NCBI GenBank assembly: GCA_034431315.1
Contig: DAOUDK010000119.1
Span: 1 to 64,000, forward strand
Source: JAUWOY01 sp034431315
GTDB taxonomy: Bacteria > Chloroflexota > Anaerolineae > VGOG01
Direction of reading: 5' to 3'
Length of the DNA stretch: 64,000 nucleotides
This document shows, in pieces, positions 45,863 to 53,876 of this stretch; position 1 is the stretch's first letter, and the number at the start of each line of letters is the position of its first letter. The notes below the pieces were generated by a model, which was not told where the DNA came from, searched no databases, and saw only the letters and a program-made list of their open reading frames with translations. Position numbers and translations under genes: made by a program.

Positions 45863-47142
45863 ATCAACCTCGGCTCTTGCAACCTCAAAGCCAAGAAAAA
45901 GGCCACGGCATAAAAGGCCAGGGCCAACGAGAAAAGCACGGTAAAGCCTGTTATATCAACGATCAGGCCTCCCACCGACGAGGCCAACAGAGCTATCCCC
46001 ATGGTGGTGTTGGTGAAGCCGATGTAGAGGGGCCGACTATCGGCCGGGGCAATCTCCAGCAGGAAATTCATGTTGCCGATCATGGCTCCCGATTTGTAGC
46101 CGCCAGATAGGACGAAAACCAGGGCGAAAAGGCTCGGAGCTAACTCCCTCAGCCCAGGCCACATATCGGCCAGCGGCCCGATGGATAGAGCCGTTAGAGG
46201 TATCAACAGCCCCAGCGCGCTGGACAAGATGAGGAGCAATTTGTTGCCCCGCCGGTCGCTGATGCGGCCCCACAGCAAGTTGGAGGCGAAACTGGCCAGG
46301 GTGGCCCCAGTCAGGTAGACCCCCACCATGCCCACCGACACGGAGAGAGCCCGTTTGGCGTAAACGATGTAGAAAGGAGTGGCTATCTCCGCCGCCATCA
46401 GCAGCAGGCGCATGGTCAAGAAGCGGCGGTAGTTTGCGTCTCGACGCGGCAGATCCAAAGCCCGCCTGAATTGCCTGCCCAGGGACACTCTCTCCTCATT
46501 AACCGGCTCAACAGGTTCCACCACCAGGGTAAAGCTGCCCAGACCCACGCAGAGGGCAAAGAAGGAGAGCAAGAAGAGAATGGCATAGTTATCGGGGAAA
46601 GTCAGGCCGCGCCCTTCGTCGAGGATGTACTTAACCAACAGACTACCGCCCAGGGCCAAGAATCCCCCAGAAAAGCGACGCCAGCCGAAGAATGCCCCGC
46701 GTCGGGTGGCTGGGATGGCTTTAGCCACGATGTCTATGAAGCTGATGCCAGCCAGGCCCGCCGTCAGGCTATAAGCAGCCAGCAGGGTGAAAAAGACGAC
46801 GAGAAGCAAAGCGGGGTCCTCAATGAGGAAGACGGCCAGGGTCATCAGTCCCCAGATTGCCACCCTTGCCCCAGCCACGCGAGCGTAGAAGGGCAGTTTT
46901 CGCTGGCGCCTCTGTAGATAGCTGGAGATCACGAGCTGGGGTAGAAACCAGCCACCACCCTGAATGGGCGTGATCAGGCCAATGAGGAAGTTGGAGGTCG
47001 TCAGTTGGCTGACGAACCAGCTCAGCACCAAAGAGGGGTCCAGCAGCGCGCTGTAGAAATTGGAGAAAGCGCCATTGAGCACCCCAAAGATGAAATTGCG
47101 CTTCAGGTGGCGTTGGGCCGTAGCATTGATGGTATGGGCCAA
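45823..47142 (-). CDS. Major facilitator superfamily transporter
   Basis: This 439-aa protein has about twelve membrane helices in an MFS arrangement, with LWGRISDRRGNKLLL as the inter-half loop motif. The substrate cannot be predicted. The last residues (TTKTQRHEVNMS) come from an inverted repeat, so the natural C-terminus has been altered. It lies between xdhC and yqeB, only 16 nt after xdhC, which suggests co-transcription and perhaps transport of a purine or a related metabolite; this is a guess. Confidence 0.82.
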   Translation of the reverse strand: MAHTINATAQRHLKRNFIFGVLNGAFSNFYSALLDPSLVLSWFVSQLTTSNFLIGLITPIQGGGWFLPQLVISSYLQRRQRKLPFYARVAGARVAIWGLMTLAVFLIEDPALLLVVFFTLLAAYSLTAGLAGISFIDIVAKAIPATRRGAFFGWRRFSGGFLALGGSLLVKYILDEGRGLTFPDNYAILFLLSFFALCVGLGSFTLVVEPVEPVNEERVSLGRQFRRALDLPRRDANYRRFLTMRLLLMAAEIATPFYIVYAKRALSVSVGMVGVYLTGATLASFASNLLWGRISDRRGNKLLLILSSALGLLIPLTALSIGPLADMWPGLRELAPSLFALVFVLSGGYKSGAMIGNMNFLLEIAPADSRPLYIGFTNTTMGIALLASSVGGLIVDITGFTVLFSLALAFYAVAFFLALRLQEPRLITTKTQRHEVNMS

Positions 47143-47158
47143 GGGAAGCTATTCCTTT

Positions 47159-48067
47159 TCAGTTGCCAGGCACTTTCACCGAGGATTTCACAGCAAAAGC
47201 GCTTTTCGAATTGCCTTTGGCGTTCGGACAGACAGCCTTTTCGGAAGTGCCTGGCAACTTGGATGTGCCCCTCCCGGCGCTCAGCGACCGGCCCTCACGC
47301 CCCTGGCGCAACATGAGCATCTCGGCCATGATGCTGAGAGCGATCTCCGCAGGCGAGTCCGCCCCCAGGTCCAGGCCCACTGGAGCATACACCCGCACCA
47401 ACTGCTCCTCACCTACCCCCGCCTCCCGCAGGACCTTGAAGACGAGGCTCACCTTGCGGCGGCTGCCCAGCAGCCCGATGTAGGCCGCTGGGGACTCGAT
47501 GACCGCCCGCAACGCAGCCGCGTCACTTTCGTGGCTGCGGGAAGCGATGACTATCCAGGTACTTGGGGTTATATCGAGCGCGCTCAAACCGGCTTCGAAA
47601 TCCTCGACCAGTATCTCTTCGGCCTGGGGGAAGCGATCGCGGTTGGCGTATTCGGCGCGGTCGTCGAACACCGAAGTGCGGAATCCCAGCAACGGTGCCA
47701 GTTCGGCCAGGGGGATGGCCACGTGGCCTGCCCCGATGAGCAGCAGGGTGAGCTGCGGGGAGATCACGTCAACGAAGACGTCCAGGTCTCCTCCACAAAC
47801 GCCCAGGTCTTGCTCGTGCTTATCGGCGCGCAAACCGTAGTGAACCAGGCGCGACCTCCCTTCGTCCAAAGCTTCCTGGGCGGCCTCAATGATGGCAGCC
47901 TCCAGCGCTCCTCCTCCGACGGTGCCTATGCTGGTGCCGTCGGGGCGAATCAGCATTTTGGTTCCCACCTGGCGGGGCGTTGAGCCACGGGTCTGGACAA
48001 TGACAGCCACAGCCACAGATTCCCGCCGACGCACAGCCTCAGTGATAGCCTCGTAGATCGTGTTCAT
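47159..48067 (-). CDS. xdhC: XdhC/CoxI-family maturation factor
   Basis: This 302-aa protein has both XdhC parts: VAVIVQTRGSTPRQVGTKML and GTVGGGALEAAI at the N-terminus, and a Rossmann half with LLLIGAGHVAIPLA, ESPAAYIGLLGS and GLDLGADSPAEIALSIMAEM. XdhC proteins insert sulfurated molybdenum cofactor into xanthine dehydrogenase-type enzymes. ATG 48067 follows GAAGGAGG. The last about 35 residues are encoded by a palindromic repeat (47160-47262) and are unlike the family, so the gene was extended by an insertion at its 3' end. It groups with yqeB. Confidence 0.88.
   Translation of the reverse strand: MNTIYEAITEAVRRRESVAVAVIVQTRGSTPRQVGTKMLIRPDGTSIGTVGGGALEAAIIEAAQEALDEGRSRLVHYGLRADKHEQDLGVCGGDLDVFVDVISPQLTLLLIGAGHVAIPLAELAPLLGFRTSVFDDRAEYANRDRFPQAEEILVEDFEAGLSALDITPSTWIVIASRSHESDAAALRAVIESPAAYIGLLGSRRKVSLVFKVLREAGVGEEQLVRVYAPVGLDLGADSPAEIALSIMAEMLMLRQGREGRSLSAGRGTSKLPGTSEKAVCPNAKGNSKSAFAVKSSVKVPGN
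47160..47262. repeat. Palindromic element inside 3' end of xdhC
   Basis: AGTTGCCAGGCACTT at about 47160 is inverted as AAGTGCCTGGCAACTT near 47246-47261. The about 100-bp element supplies the xdhC C-terminal codons and its stop. Confidence 0.65.
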
Positions 48068-48130
48068 TCACCTACCTCCTTCTGAGCAGGTCTTTATTAT
48101 ACCATCTTCCAGTGTTCGGAGCAATAAAAC

Positions 48131-48184
48131 GTGATTCGTGTTGCGTGGTCCGTCAAATCCAACGCACCACGCAACACGAATCAC
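48131..48184. terminator. 19-bp perfect hairpin after HgdC-like gene
   Basis: GTGATTCGTGTTGCGTGGT (48131-48149) is perfectly inverted at 48166-48184. The right arm includes the stop codon of the HgdC-like gene. On the minus strand CGTTTTATTG follows, so it may terminate transcription; its unit resembles the GATTCGT micro-repeats. Confidence 0.55.
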
Positions 48185-48957
48185 TTCGCTTTCTCTCTAG
48201 CCAGCAGTGCCGCCCCTAACGCACCAACAAGTTGGGGTTCCGGTGGCAGGAGGATGGCCAAGCCTATCTGCTTCTCCAGGGCTCTCACCACGCCGATGTT
48301 CACGGCTACTCCGCCGCTCATGACCACCGCCTCCTCCAGGCCCACCTGCCCTGCCAGCCCTGCCACCCGGTTGGCGATGGCCACGTGGATGCCAGCCACG
48401 ATGTCGGCCTTGGGCGCTCCCCTGCTCATCTGACCTATGACCTCCGACTCGGCGAAGACGGTGCAGGTGCTGGAGATGCTTACCGGGTGCCGGGACTGCT
48501 GGGAAAGAGGCCCCAGCTCCTCGACTTCCAGCTCCAGAGCCTCGGCCATCACCTCCAGGAAGCGGCCCGTGCCAGCGGCGCACTTGTCGTTCATGGCGAA
48601 GTCGGTGACGTATCCACGGGGATGCACCCTGATCACCTTGCTGTCCTGCCCGCCGATGTCTATCACGGTGCGCGTGGTGGGGAAAAGATGTGTCGCGCCC
48701 CGGGCGTGACACGTTATCTCCGAGACCTCCTCGTTGGCCGCGTCGTACGTCACCCGCCCGTAGCCGGTGACCACTGTGTAACCCACATCATCGGCAGCGA
48801 CGCCCTCCCGCTCCAGCAACCCTTCCACCAACCGCGCCGCCACCTGGCAGCTATCGTGTCTGGATCTGGCCAGATCGCTGGCGACCACGGCACCAGCCCC
48901 ATCCAATACCACCGCTTTGACCGTCAGCGCGCCGATGTCTATCCCCACAAAGTACAT
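48181..48957 (-). CDS. BadF/HgdC-type [4Fe-4S] activator ATPase
   Basis: This 258-aa protein belongs to the family that activates 2-hydroxyacyl-CoA dehydratases and benzoyl-CoA reductases by ATP-driven electron transfer. YFVGIDIGALTVKAVVLDG is the first nucleotide-binding motif. The two cluster-ligand Cys are in MNDKCAAGTGRFLEVMAEAL and SISSTCTVFAESEV. GGQDSKVI and VVMSGGVAVNIGV complete the ASKHA fold. ATG 48957 has AGGAGGATGCC upstream; the open frame to 49140 is repeat-derived. No dehydratase partner is in the window, so the target is unknown. Stand-alone homologues are common in anaerobes. Confidence 0.87.
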   Translation of the reverse strand: MYFVGIDIGALTVKAVVLDGAGAVVASDLARSRHDSCQVAARLVEGLLEREGVAADDVGYTVVTGYGRVTYDAANEEVSEITCHARGATHLFPTTRTVIDIGGQDSKVIRVHPRGYVTDFAMNDKCAAGTGRFLEVMAEALELEVEELGPLSQQSRHPVSISSTCTVFAESEVIGQMSRGAPKADIVAGIHVAIANRVAGLAGQVGLEEAVVMSGGVAVNIGVVRALEKQIGLAILLPPEPQLVGALGAALLAREKAK

Positions 48958-48977
48958 GGCATCCTCCTGGTAAGCGA

Positions 48978-49245
48978 GACCCCAGGTTTTTCCCCGTCTG
49001 AGCAAGCAGATCGTTTCATAGCACGTCAAAGCGGGGGGGTGAGGGTAACTGTCAACGGATTCCGGGAACGAATTGAACGGATTGGAGTTCCGCACGTGAC
49101 TTTTTCCGTTCAATCCGTTCAAAGAATCCGTTGACAGCAATCCATGCTTTCTATCCCCCTACTTTGGGGTGCTATGGATCATTTTGGGGGGACTTCTGGG
49201 ATACGAAAAAATGTCTCTCATTAACCAAAAAACCCTGGTTTCTGA
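48978..49245. repeat. Cluster of palindromes upstream of HgdC-like gene
   Basis: An inverted repeat spans 49049-49137 (CTGTCAACGGATTC facing GAATCCGTTGACAG, with inner AACGGATTG copies). Outside it are CCAGGTTTTTCCCC at 48986 and the inverse AAAAAACCCTGGTTTCTG at 49226. The rest of 48958-49297 holds no gene. Confidence 0.6.
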
Positions 49246-49297
49246 TTCCTACCTCCGGTAGCGTATTATACCAGGAATCCCCCACAGTTCAAGGAGA

Positions 49298-49326
49298 TTG
49301 ACAATTTCTCCCCCGAGTAGTATGAT
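49298..49326 (+). promoter_or_regulatory. Sigma-70-type promoter of response-regulator gene
   Basis: TTGACA (49298-49303), 17-nt spacer and TATGAT (49321-49326) form a near-consensus promoter about 33 nt upstream of the ATG. Confidence 0.8.
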
Positions 49327-49358
49327 AAGGGCACCGACTTCAAAGAGAGGACCGCAAC

Positions 49359-50090
49359 ATGGTTTCGACTGAAAACAAGCTTATCCTGATAGTGGACGAT
49401 GAGCCACGGATGATCAAGTTCATTCGCTTGAACCTGGATCTGGAGGGATATCGAGTTAGCGAGGCGTCCAACGGCCTGGAGGCCCTGGATAAAGTTCGCC
49501 AGGAGCTGCCCGATCTCGTCTTGCTGGACGTGATGATGCCTGAGATGGACGGGTTCGAGACCCTGGAGCGCGTCCGCGAGATCTCGAACGTGCCGGTCAT
49601 CATGCTCACCGTCAAGGCCGAGGAGGAGGACAAAGTGCGGGGCCTGGAGCTGGGGGCCGATGACTACGTCACCAAGCCCTTCAGTCCCAGGGAGCTCTCC
49701 AGCCGCATCAAAGCCGTGCTGCGCCGGACGGCGATGCCGTCGCCGGTCGAGAAGACTATCCTGAAAATTGACGACGATGGCTTCGGCTTATCCATTGACT
49801 TCAATCGGCGGGAGGTCTTAGTGCGAGGCGAGAGGATCAAGCTGCGCCCGACCGAGTACCGCTTGCTCTATCACCTGGTCAACAACGCCGGCTGGGTGAT
49901 GACCCACGAGATGCTGCTTTCCAAAGTCTGGGGCTACGCCTATCGGGACGACACCCACCTTTTGCGCGTCTACATCACCTACCTGCGCCAGAAGATCGAG
50001 CCGGATCCTTCCAATCCCAGGTACATTTTCACCGAGCGGGGCATAGGCTACCGCTTCGTGGATTTCAAGCAAAAAACCCAGGGTGGCTGA
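49359..50090 (+). CDS. OmpR/PhoB-type response regulator
   Basis: This 243-aa protein has a receiver domain (Asp12-Asp13-like pair in LIVDDEP, phospho-acceptor Asp57 in [13 protein letters not shown], Lys106 in DDYVTKPF) and a winged-helix domain from about 140 ([15 protein letters not shown] to GIGYRFVDF). ATG 49359 follows AGAGAGG at 8 nt. It stands alone on the plus strand with its own promoter and terminator and no histidine kinase next to it, so its signal is unknown. Confidence 0.92.
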   Translation: MVSTENKLILIVDDEPRMIKFIRLNLDLEGYRVSEASNGLEALDKVRQELPDLVLLDVMMPEMDGFETLERVREISNVPVIMLTVKAEEEDKVRGLELGADDYVTKPFSPRELSSRIKAVLRRTAMPSPVEKTILKIDDDGFGLSIDFNRREVLVRGERIKLRPTEYRLLYHLVNNAGWVMTHEMLLSKVWGYAYRDDTHLLRVYITYLRQKIEPDPSNPRYIFTERGIGYRFVDFKQKTQGG

Positions 50091-50093
50091 ACG

Positions 50094-50140
50094 AACACAC
50101 AAGCCCCGGCGATTCAGATCCTCGCCGGGGCTTGTGTGTT
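50094..50140. terminator. Shared bidirectional terminator of response regulator and csp
   Basis: A perfect 19-bp stem (50094-50112 and 50122-50140) with GCCCCGGCGA core and 9-nt loop lies between converging genes. A related copy occurs at 52863-52893. Confidence 0.85.
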
Positions 50141-50165
50141 TATTACTACGATTCTCTTAAAAGGC

Positions 50166-50375
50166 TTAGAGCTTCACTACGTTGGCGGCCTGAGGACCTT
50201 TGTCGCTGTCCTCGATGGTGAACTCCACCTGCTCGCCTTCTTCCAGATTGCGGAAACCTTCGCCCTGGAGAGCTGAAAAGTGGACGAAGACGTCCTCGCC
50301 ACCCTCGCGCTCAATGAAGCCGTAACCCTTGGCACGGCTAAACCACTTCACCGTGCCTGTAATTCTCTCGCTCAC
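50166..50375 (-). CDS. csp: Cold-shock-domain protein
   Basis: This 69-aa protein is a typical single cold-shock domain. It has [20 protein letters not shown] (RNP1) and [11 protein letters not shown] (RNP2), ending NVVKL. It should bind single-stranded RNA or DNA as an RNA chaperone. The promoter at 50522-50550 leaves a 5' untranslated region of about 140 nt, as is usual for cold-regulated csp genes. Confidence 0.95.
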   Translation of the reverse strand: MSERITGTVKWFSRAKGYGFIEREGGEDVFVHFSALQGEGFRNLEEGEQVEFTIEDSDKGPQAANVVKL

Positions 50376-50521
50376 TGACTGGCATACCTCCTTCCCTTGT
50401 GATATACTGTAGGGCGGAGTTAGTTTGTTCTTGGTTCTGCCTGTCAGCCTGTGCCGATGACGGCCCTAGCTATACCACGTTAGAACTACGAAACAAGAGC
50501 TTACTGCGTCCTACGTGCTAT

Positions 50522-50550
50522 ATCATATCATACTTTCACTTTTCTGTCAA
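50522..50550 (-). promoter_or_regulatory. Sigma-70-type promoter of csp
   Basis: On the minus strand TTGACA (50550-50545), 17 nt and TATGAT (50527-50522) match the consensus. It diverges from the plus-strand promoter whose -35 is only 19 nt away. Confidence 0.8.
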
Positions 50551-50568
50551 ATCTCGATCTCCAAGAGC

Positions 50569-50597
50569 TTGACTTTTTAGGGTATTTATGATACAAT
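50569..50597 (+). promoter_or_regulatory. Sigma-70-type promoter of leader and beta-helix gene
   Basis: TTGACT (50569-50574), 17-nt spacer, TACAAT (50592-50597). Transcription would start near 50604 and run into a leader with an intrinsic terminator. Confidence 0.75.
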
Positions 50598-50603
50598 ACA
50601 AAC

Positions 50604-50734
50604 GAGTAACTTCATAAACTGAGGATTGGTAACGGGGGCGACGATGCTCAGCCTGTGGGCATGGATGCTTGGGCTAGGTGGAGCCAATAGCATAACCGAC
50701 CGTTGACGTGATATCTGTAACGGTCGGTTTTTGT
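50604..50734 (+). promoter_or_regulatory. Structured leader with attenuator (possible riboswitch or leader-peptide control)
   Basis: The about 130-nt leader has two predicted hairpins (CTGAG 50619-50623 with CTCAG 50647-50651; ATGCTTGG...GCT from 50665 with AGCCAATAGCAT ending 50693). It ends in a terminator. AACGG at 50631-50635 can instead pair with CCGTT at 50700-50704, the left arm of the terminator, giving a possible antiterminator. A 20-codon frame, ATG 50644 to TGA 50706 (MLSLWAWMLGLGGANS...), overlaps it. I could not match any known riboswitch class. Confidence 0.5.
50694..50734 (+). terminator. Intrinsic terminator inside the leader
   Basis: AACCGACCGTT (50694-50704) pairs with AACGGTCGGTT (50719-50729), followed by TTTTGTGTTTT. 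It lies before the gene at 50913, as in an attenuator. Confidence 0.8.
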
Positions 50735-50912
50735 GTTTTACCACACTTTGCCCCGCCTGCAAAGTCAAAGGAGGGTAGCCTATGGAAGATGTCGTCTTAT
50801 CAGCCGAACGCTTATGAAATTCTGCAAAGGAGGCAGAGAAATGGCAAGCCAATCGTTGTTCGATTCGCTGAGTAACAATACACAAAAATCCGCAAAGGAG
50901 GGAAAAGGTAAG

Positions 50913-52769
50913 ATGAGGACGAATACAAGGAAGTTCAGACTGGCGCTGAGCGCGCTGACGTTGGTAGCACTGCTGCTTTCGGTCTTTGGAGCGGTTCCGG
51001 TGTGGGCACAGACGACTTGGTATGTGGATGATGACAATTGCCCCGGCCCTGGTGCTGGTACGCAGGTTGATCCCTTCTGCAGCATCCAGGACGCCATTGA
51101 TGCTGCCACTGCTGGCGACACCATCAACGTGGCGGCGGGGACGTACACCGAGCACGTTACTATCGACAAGTCATTAGCCCTTCAGGGGGCTGGCGCATCA
51201 CAAACTACTATTGATGTCTCCGGTTTGCTGATACAGAATCCGCATGTCGCGGTCGAGGTTCAAAATGGTGTCAACAACGTTGTTGTAGATGGATTCACGA
51301 TAATTGGAGTTCCAGCGTTCCATCACTCTGACGACTCGGTTATACGATGTGGCGGGAGCAGTGGCACCAATAATGACATAACTATAAGCAACAACGTTAT
51401 AGACGGATATGTAGGCATCCTGTTTAAGAATGGCGACAGTTTTACAGTGCAACAGAACGATATTACCTTCAATAAAAATGCTATCGTCATTCAAAGTGGA
51501 TGCACCAACGTCGACATTTCAGATAATACGATGACTGGCGGAACCAGTATGCAAACAGACCCCTATGGGATTTACATCACTTCCACCACTGGTTCTATCA
51601 CAGGAAACACTATAGAGAATGTCATTGGACCTGATGACGGGGGTAAAGGTATTGGCGGAAGCAGTAACCATGATCTGGTTATTGACGACAACGTCATCAA
51701 TAACACGGGATATGATGGCATTTCCTTCTGGAGTAACACCCACCATGTCACCATCAGCAACAACACCCTGAGCAATAACGCACAGACGTATTACAAAGGT
51801 GGTGGAATAACCATCAAAGGCGACGACATCACCATCATAAACAACGACATTACCGGCAGCGGACATGACGGTGTCATCATTGACACCCATGTGCTCGACA
51901 GCGTACGTATTGACATCAATTACAACAATATATGGGGAAATGCTGATTATGGTGTCAATGTGAAGAATGCGGGTGAGACTGTCGATGCCGAGAACAACTG
52001 GTGGGGTCATGCCAGTGGGCCTGATGATGATGCAGGAGTTATTAATGGCACTGGTGATAAGATCAGCACCAATGTTGATGCCGACCCCTGGATTGGGAAG
52101 ACAGGTGAGCCGTCGGGGCACGGGGATGCCACCAATGGAGGCACAGCCACGGTCAGCGCGGGCAACAGTTCTGTGTACGTGGATGCAGACCCTGGGAAAA
52201 GCGGCGGGGTGAGTGTGGTCGAAGAAACAGCAGCTCCGCCGCAGGGCTTTGCCGGCATGGGCAGCGGCGCAAAGCTTAACAAATACCTTGTGATCACCAG
52301 CGACTTCGCCGACGGCGACTTCTTCGCCACCGTCAAGCTCCACTACACCCAGGCTGAGTATGAGGCCATGGGTAACCCCAGCAACCTGGCGCTGTTCTGG
52401 TGGGACGCGGCCAACAGTACGTGGATGCTGGCCGTGGACGCCAATACGACCGGCGGCAAAAGCTACAAAGGCAATAGTAACCCCGCGGACCATGCCACCC
52501 TCGGCGACTATGGCTTTTACGACCAGGGCGCGGCCGGGGGAATCATCTGGGCCAACGTTGACCACTTCAGTGACTTCGGCGGCGCGGAAGTCGGTTCTGG
52601 AGGCGGCCCCACCGCCATCACCCTCTCCTCCTTCGCCGCCAGGTCAAGCGCAGGTCTGGGAACTCCCCTCGTTTGGTCGTGGCCGGTCGGGGTAGCAATG
52701 CTGGCCATGGGCGGCGTCCTCTGGGTGAGGCGGCGGCGGTCGAATAGGCCTAGAAGTGACCCCAACTGA
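50913..52769 (+). CDS. Secreted parallel beta-helix surface protein with C-terminal membrane anchor
   Basis: This 618-aa protein has a clear signal peptide (FRLALSALTLVALLLSVFGA, then VPVWAQ). A right-handed beta-helix follows, with repeated ITISNNVIDGYVGI-, VDISDNTMTGG- and VTISNNTLSNN-type rungs and the DUF1565-like start VDDDNCPGPG...IQDAIDAATAGDTINVAAGTY. Near the C-terminus are an about 150-residue beta-rich region, LSSFAARSSAG, a membrane helix (VGVAMLAMGGVLWV) and an Arg-rich tail. ATG 50913 (GGAGG upstream) fits the signal peptide; ATG 50841, also with GGAGG, is an alternative. The leader attenuator upstream suggests conditional expression. Such proteins bind or cleave polysaccharides; no catalytic residues can be named. 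Confidence 0.82.
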   Translation: MRTNTRKFRLALSALTLVALLLSVFGAVPVWAQTTWYVDDDNCPGPGAGTQVDPFCSIQDAIDAATAGDTINVAAGTYTEHVTIDKSLALQGAGASQTTIDVSGLLIQNPHVAVEVQNGVNNVVVDGFTIIGVPAFHHSDDSVIRCGGSSGTNNDITISNNVIDGYVGILFKNGDSFTVQQNDITFNKNAIVIQSGCTNVDISDNTMTGGTSMQTDPYGIYITSTTGSITGNTIENVIGPDDGGKGIGGSSNHDLVIDDNVINNTGYDGISFWSNTHHVTISNNTLSNNAQTYYKGGGITIKGDDITIINNDITGSGHDGVIIDTHVLDSVRIDINYNNIWGNADYGVNVKNAGETVDAENNWWGHASGPDDDAGVINGTGDKISTNVDADPWIGKTGEPSGHGDATNGGTATVSAGNSSVYVDADPGKSGGVSVVEETAAPPQGFAGMGSGAKLNKYLVITSDFADGDFFATVKLHYTQAEYEAMGNPSNLALFWWDAANSTWMLAVDANTTGGKSYKGNSNPADHATLGDYGFYDQGAAGGIIWANVDHFSDFGGAEVGSGGGPTAITLSSFAARSSAGLGTPLVWSWPVGVAMLAMGGVLWVRRRRSNRPRSDPN

Positions 52770-52808
52770 TCACCATCCCCTGTCCCGGACTTCAGGGTCA
52801 GGAATAAC

Positions 52809-52849
52809 GAGAAGCCACCTGTGCGCTCGCACAGACGGCTTCTCTTTTT
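52809..52849 (+). terminator. Intrinsic terminator of beta-helix gene
   Basis: GAGAAGCC (52809-52816) pairs with GGCTTCTC (52837-52844), with an inner CTGTGCG/CGCACAG stem, followed by TTTTT. Confidence 0.85.
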
Positions 52850-52851
52850 CA

Positions 52852-52960
52852 CCAAAAACGCAAGCCCCGGCGATCACGATCATCGCCGGGGCTGGTGTGT
52901 TATGGCAATTCTCTCTTAAGCTCAGAGCCTCACTTCGTCATTGCTAGCCCACGAAAGCCG
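52852..52960. repeat. Partial copy of the csp terminator and csp 3' end; terminator for the DUF2344 gene
   Basis: AGCCCCGGCGAT (52863-52874) with ATCGCCGGGGCT (52882-52893) repeats the hairpin at 50094-50140. The bases after it (GTGTGTTATGGCAATTCTCT, AGAGCCTCACTTCGTCATT) resemble the csp 3' flank and last codons. On the minus strand the hairpin is followed by GCGTTTTT and can terminate the gene at 52970. Confidence 0.65.
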
Positions 52961-52969
52961 CAATAGGCT

Positions 52970-53632
52970 CTACAGACTCGGACTTTGGGAAAGCATCAGG
53001 AGCCGCTCCCGTCGAACAACGTAAGGCTTTTCGGCCAGGCCCAGGGCGTCCAGCACCTCGTCGGGCCGCCCGGCGCCCTGACTACCGGCCCGAAGGCGCA
53101 TTCCCAAGACCCAACCGTCAGTCTCTTTCCCCTCAACCCACAAGTCCTCGATCAAAGGGCGCAAATCGTAATCCTTGCCCCGACGCTGGCGCGGCAGTTG
53201 CTCGGTCGAAAGCAACTCCTCCAGTTTCCCCTCCATCTCCTCCTGCGACCCATCCCAGAACACCGTCACCCGATACTCCGCCGCGCGCACCTGAGACTGC
53301 AGGGAGGGTAACTTGGGATAAACCTCCTCCACGGAGAGCACCTCCAGCCCCGGCGGCAGATGGGGCACTAATCCCTTAACGAAGTTGTAGGGAGAGATGT
53401 GGCGCTCCAGGACGACGTCCATCACCTCGCCGCGACTGGTGAAGCCCACGGGCAAGGGGGCAGCGACGGCTATTTTGGGCCGGGGGTTGAAGCCGTGGGA
53501 GTAAGCCAGAGGCACTCGCGCCCGGCGCAAAGTCCTCTCCCACAGCCGCATCAGATCCAGGTGAGAGATGTATTTTATCTCCTCGCCCTTGGCGAAGGTT
53601 ATGCGCAAGCGCTGCTGTATTGTTGGCCTCAT
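52970..53632 (-). CDS. TIGR03936/DUF2344 radical-SAM-associated protein
   Basis: This 220-aa protein has the family start RLRITFAKGEEIKYISHLDL, the block RRARVPLAYSHGFNPRPKIA and PLPVGFTSRGEVMDV. The family is found next to, or fused to, the TIGR03960 radical SAM protein, which is the next gene upstream here. A MITE-like element of about 220 bp has landed between them. The exact reaction of the pair is not established; ring or tRNA modification have been suggested for relatives. Confidence 0.87.
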   Translation of the reverse strand: MRPTIQQRLRITFAKGEEIKYISHLDLMRLWERTLRRARVPLAYSHGFNPRPKIAVAAPLPVGFTSRGEVMDVVLERHISPYNFVKGLVPHLPPGLEVLSVEEVYPKLPSLQSQVRAAEYRVTVFWDGSQEEMEGKLEELLSTEQLPRQRRGKDYDLRPLIEDLWVEGKETDGWVLGMRLRAGSQGAGRPDEVLDALGLAEKPYVVRRERLLMLSQSPSL

Positions 53633-53654
53633 TAAACTAAACTCCGTCGCATCA

Positions 53655-53876
53655 CTACAACGAATTCAGAAATCAACGAATTGAGAGCAAGCAACTTGTA
53701 CTAAGCGCAACTGCTCACCTCGCTCGGCCCGGATTGCCAAATCCGGGCCAGACGGGCCCCGACCAGTCGAATTCAGCTCGTTAAGCCGCCGGATCTGGCG
53801 ATCCGGCGGGAACAGGTGAGTAATCACCGCTAAGCTTGTCGAGGCATTCGTTCCTTTCTCAATTCGTTGTAGTGTC
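53655..53876. mobile_element. MITE-like element A (reference copy)
   Basis: About 222 bp with terminal inverted repeats: left CACTACAACGAATTCAGAAA, right TTTCTCAATTCGTTGTAGTG. No open frame of note lies inside. Internal GC-rich hairpins include GGATTGCCAAATCC and CCGGATCTGGCGATCCGG. It occupies the entire gap 53633-53858 and runs into the 3' end of the radical SAM gene. Confidence 0.75.

Noticed and set aside
50619..50693. Leader as a c-di-GMP-I, fluoride, TPP, cobalamin or glycine riboswitch
   Set aside because: None of the conserved core motifs of these classes that I know is present, so no class name is given.
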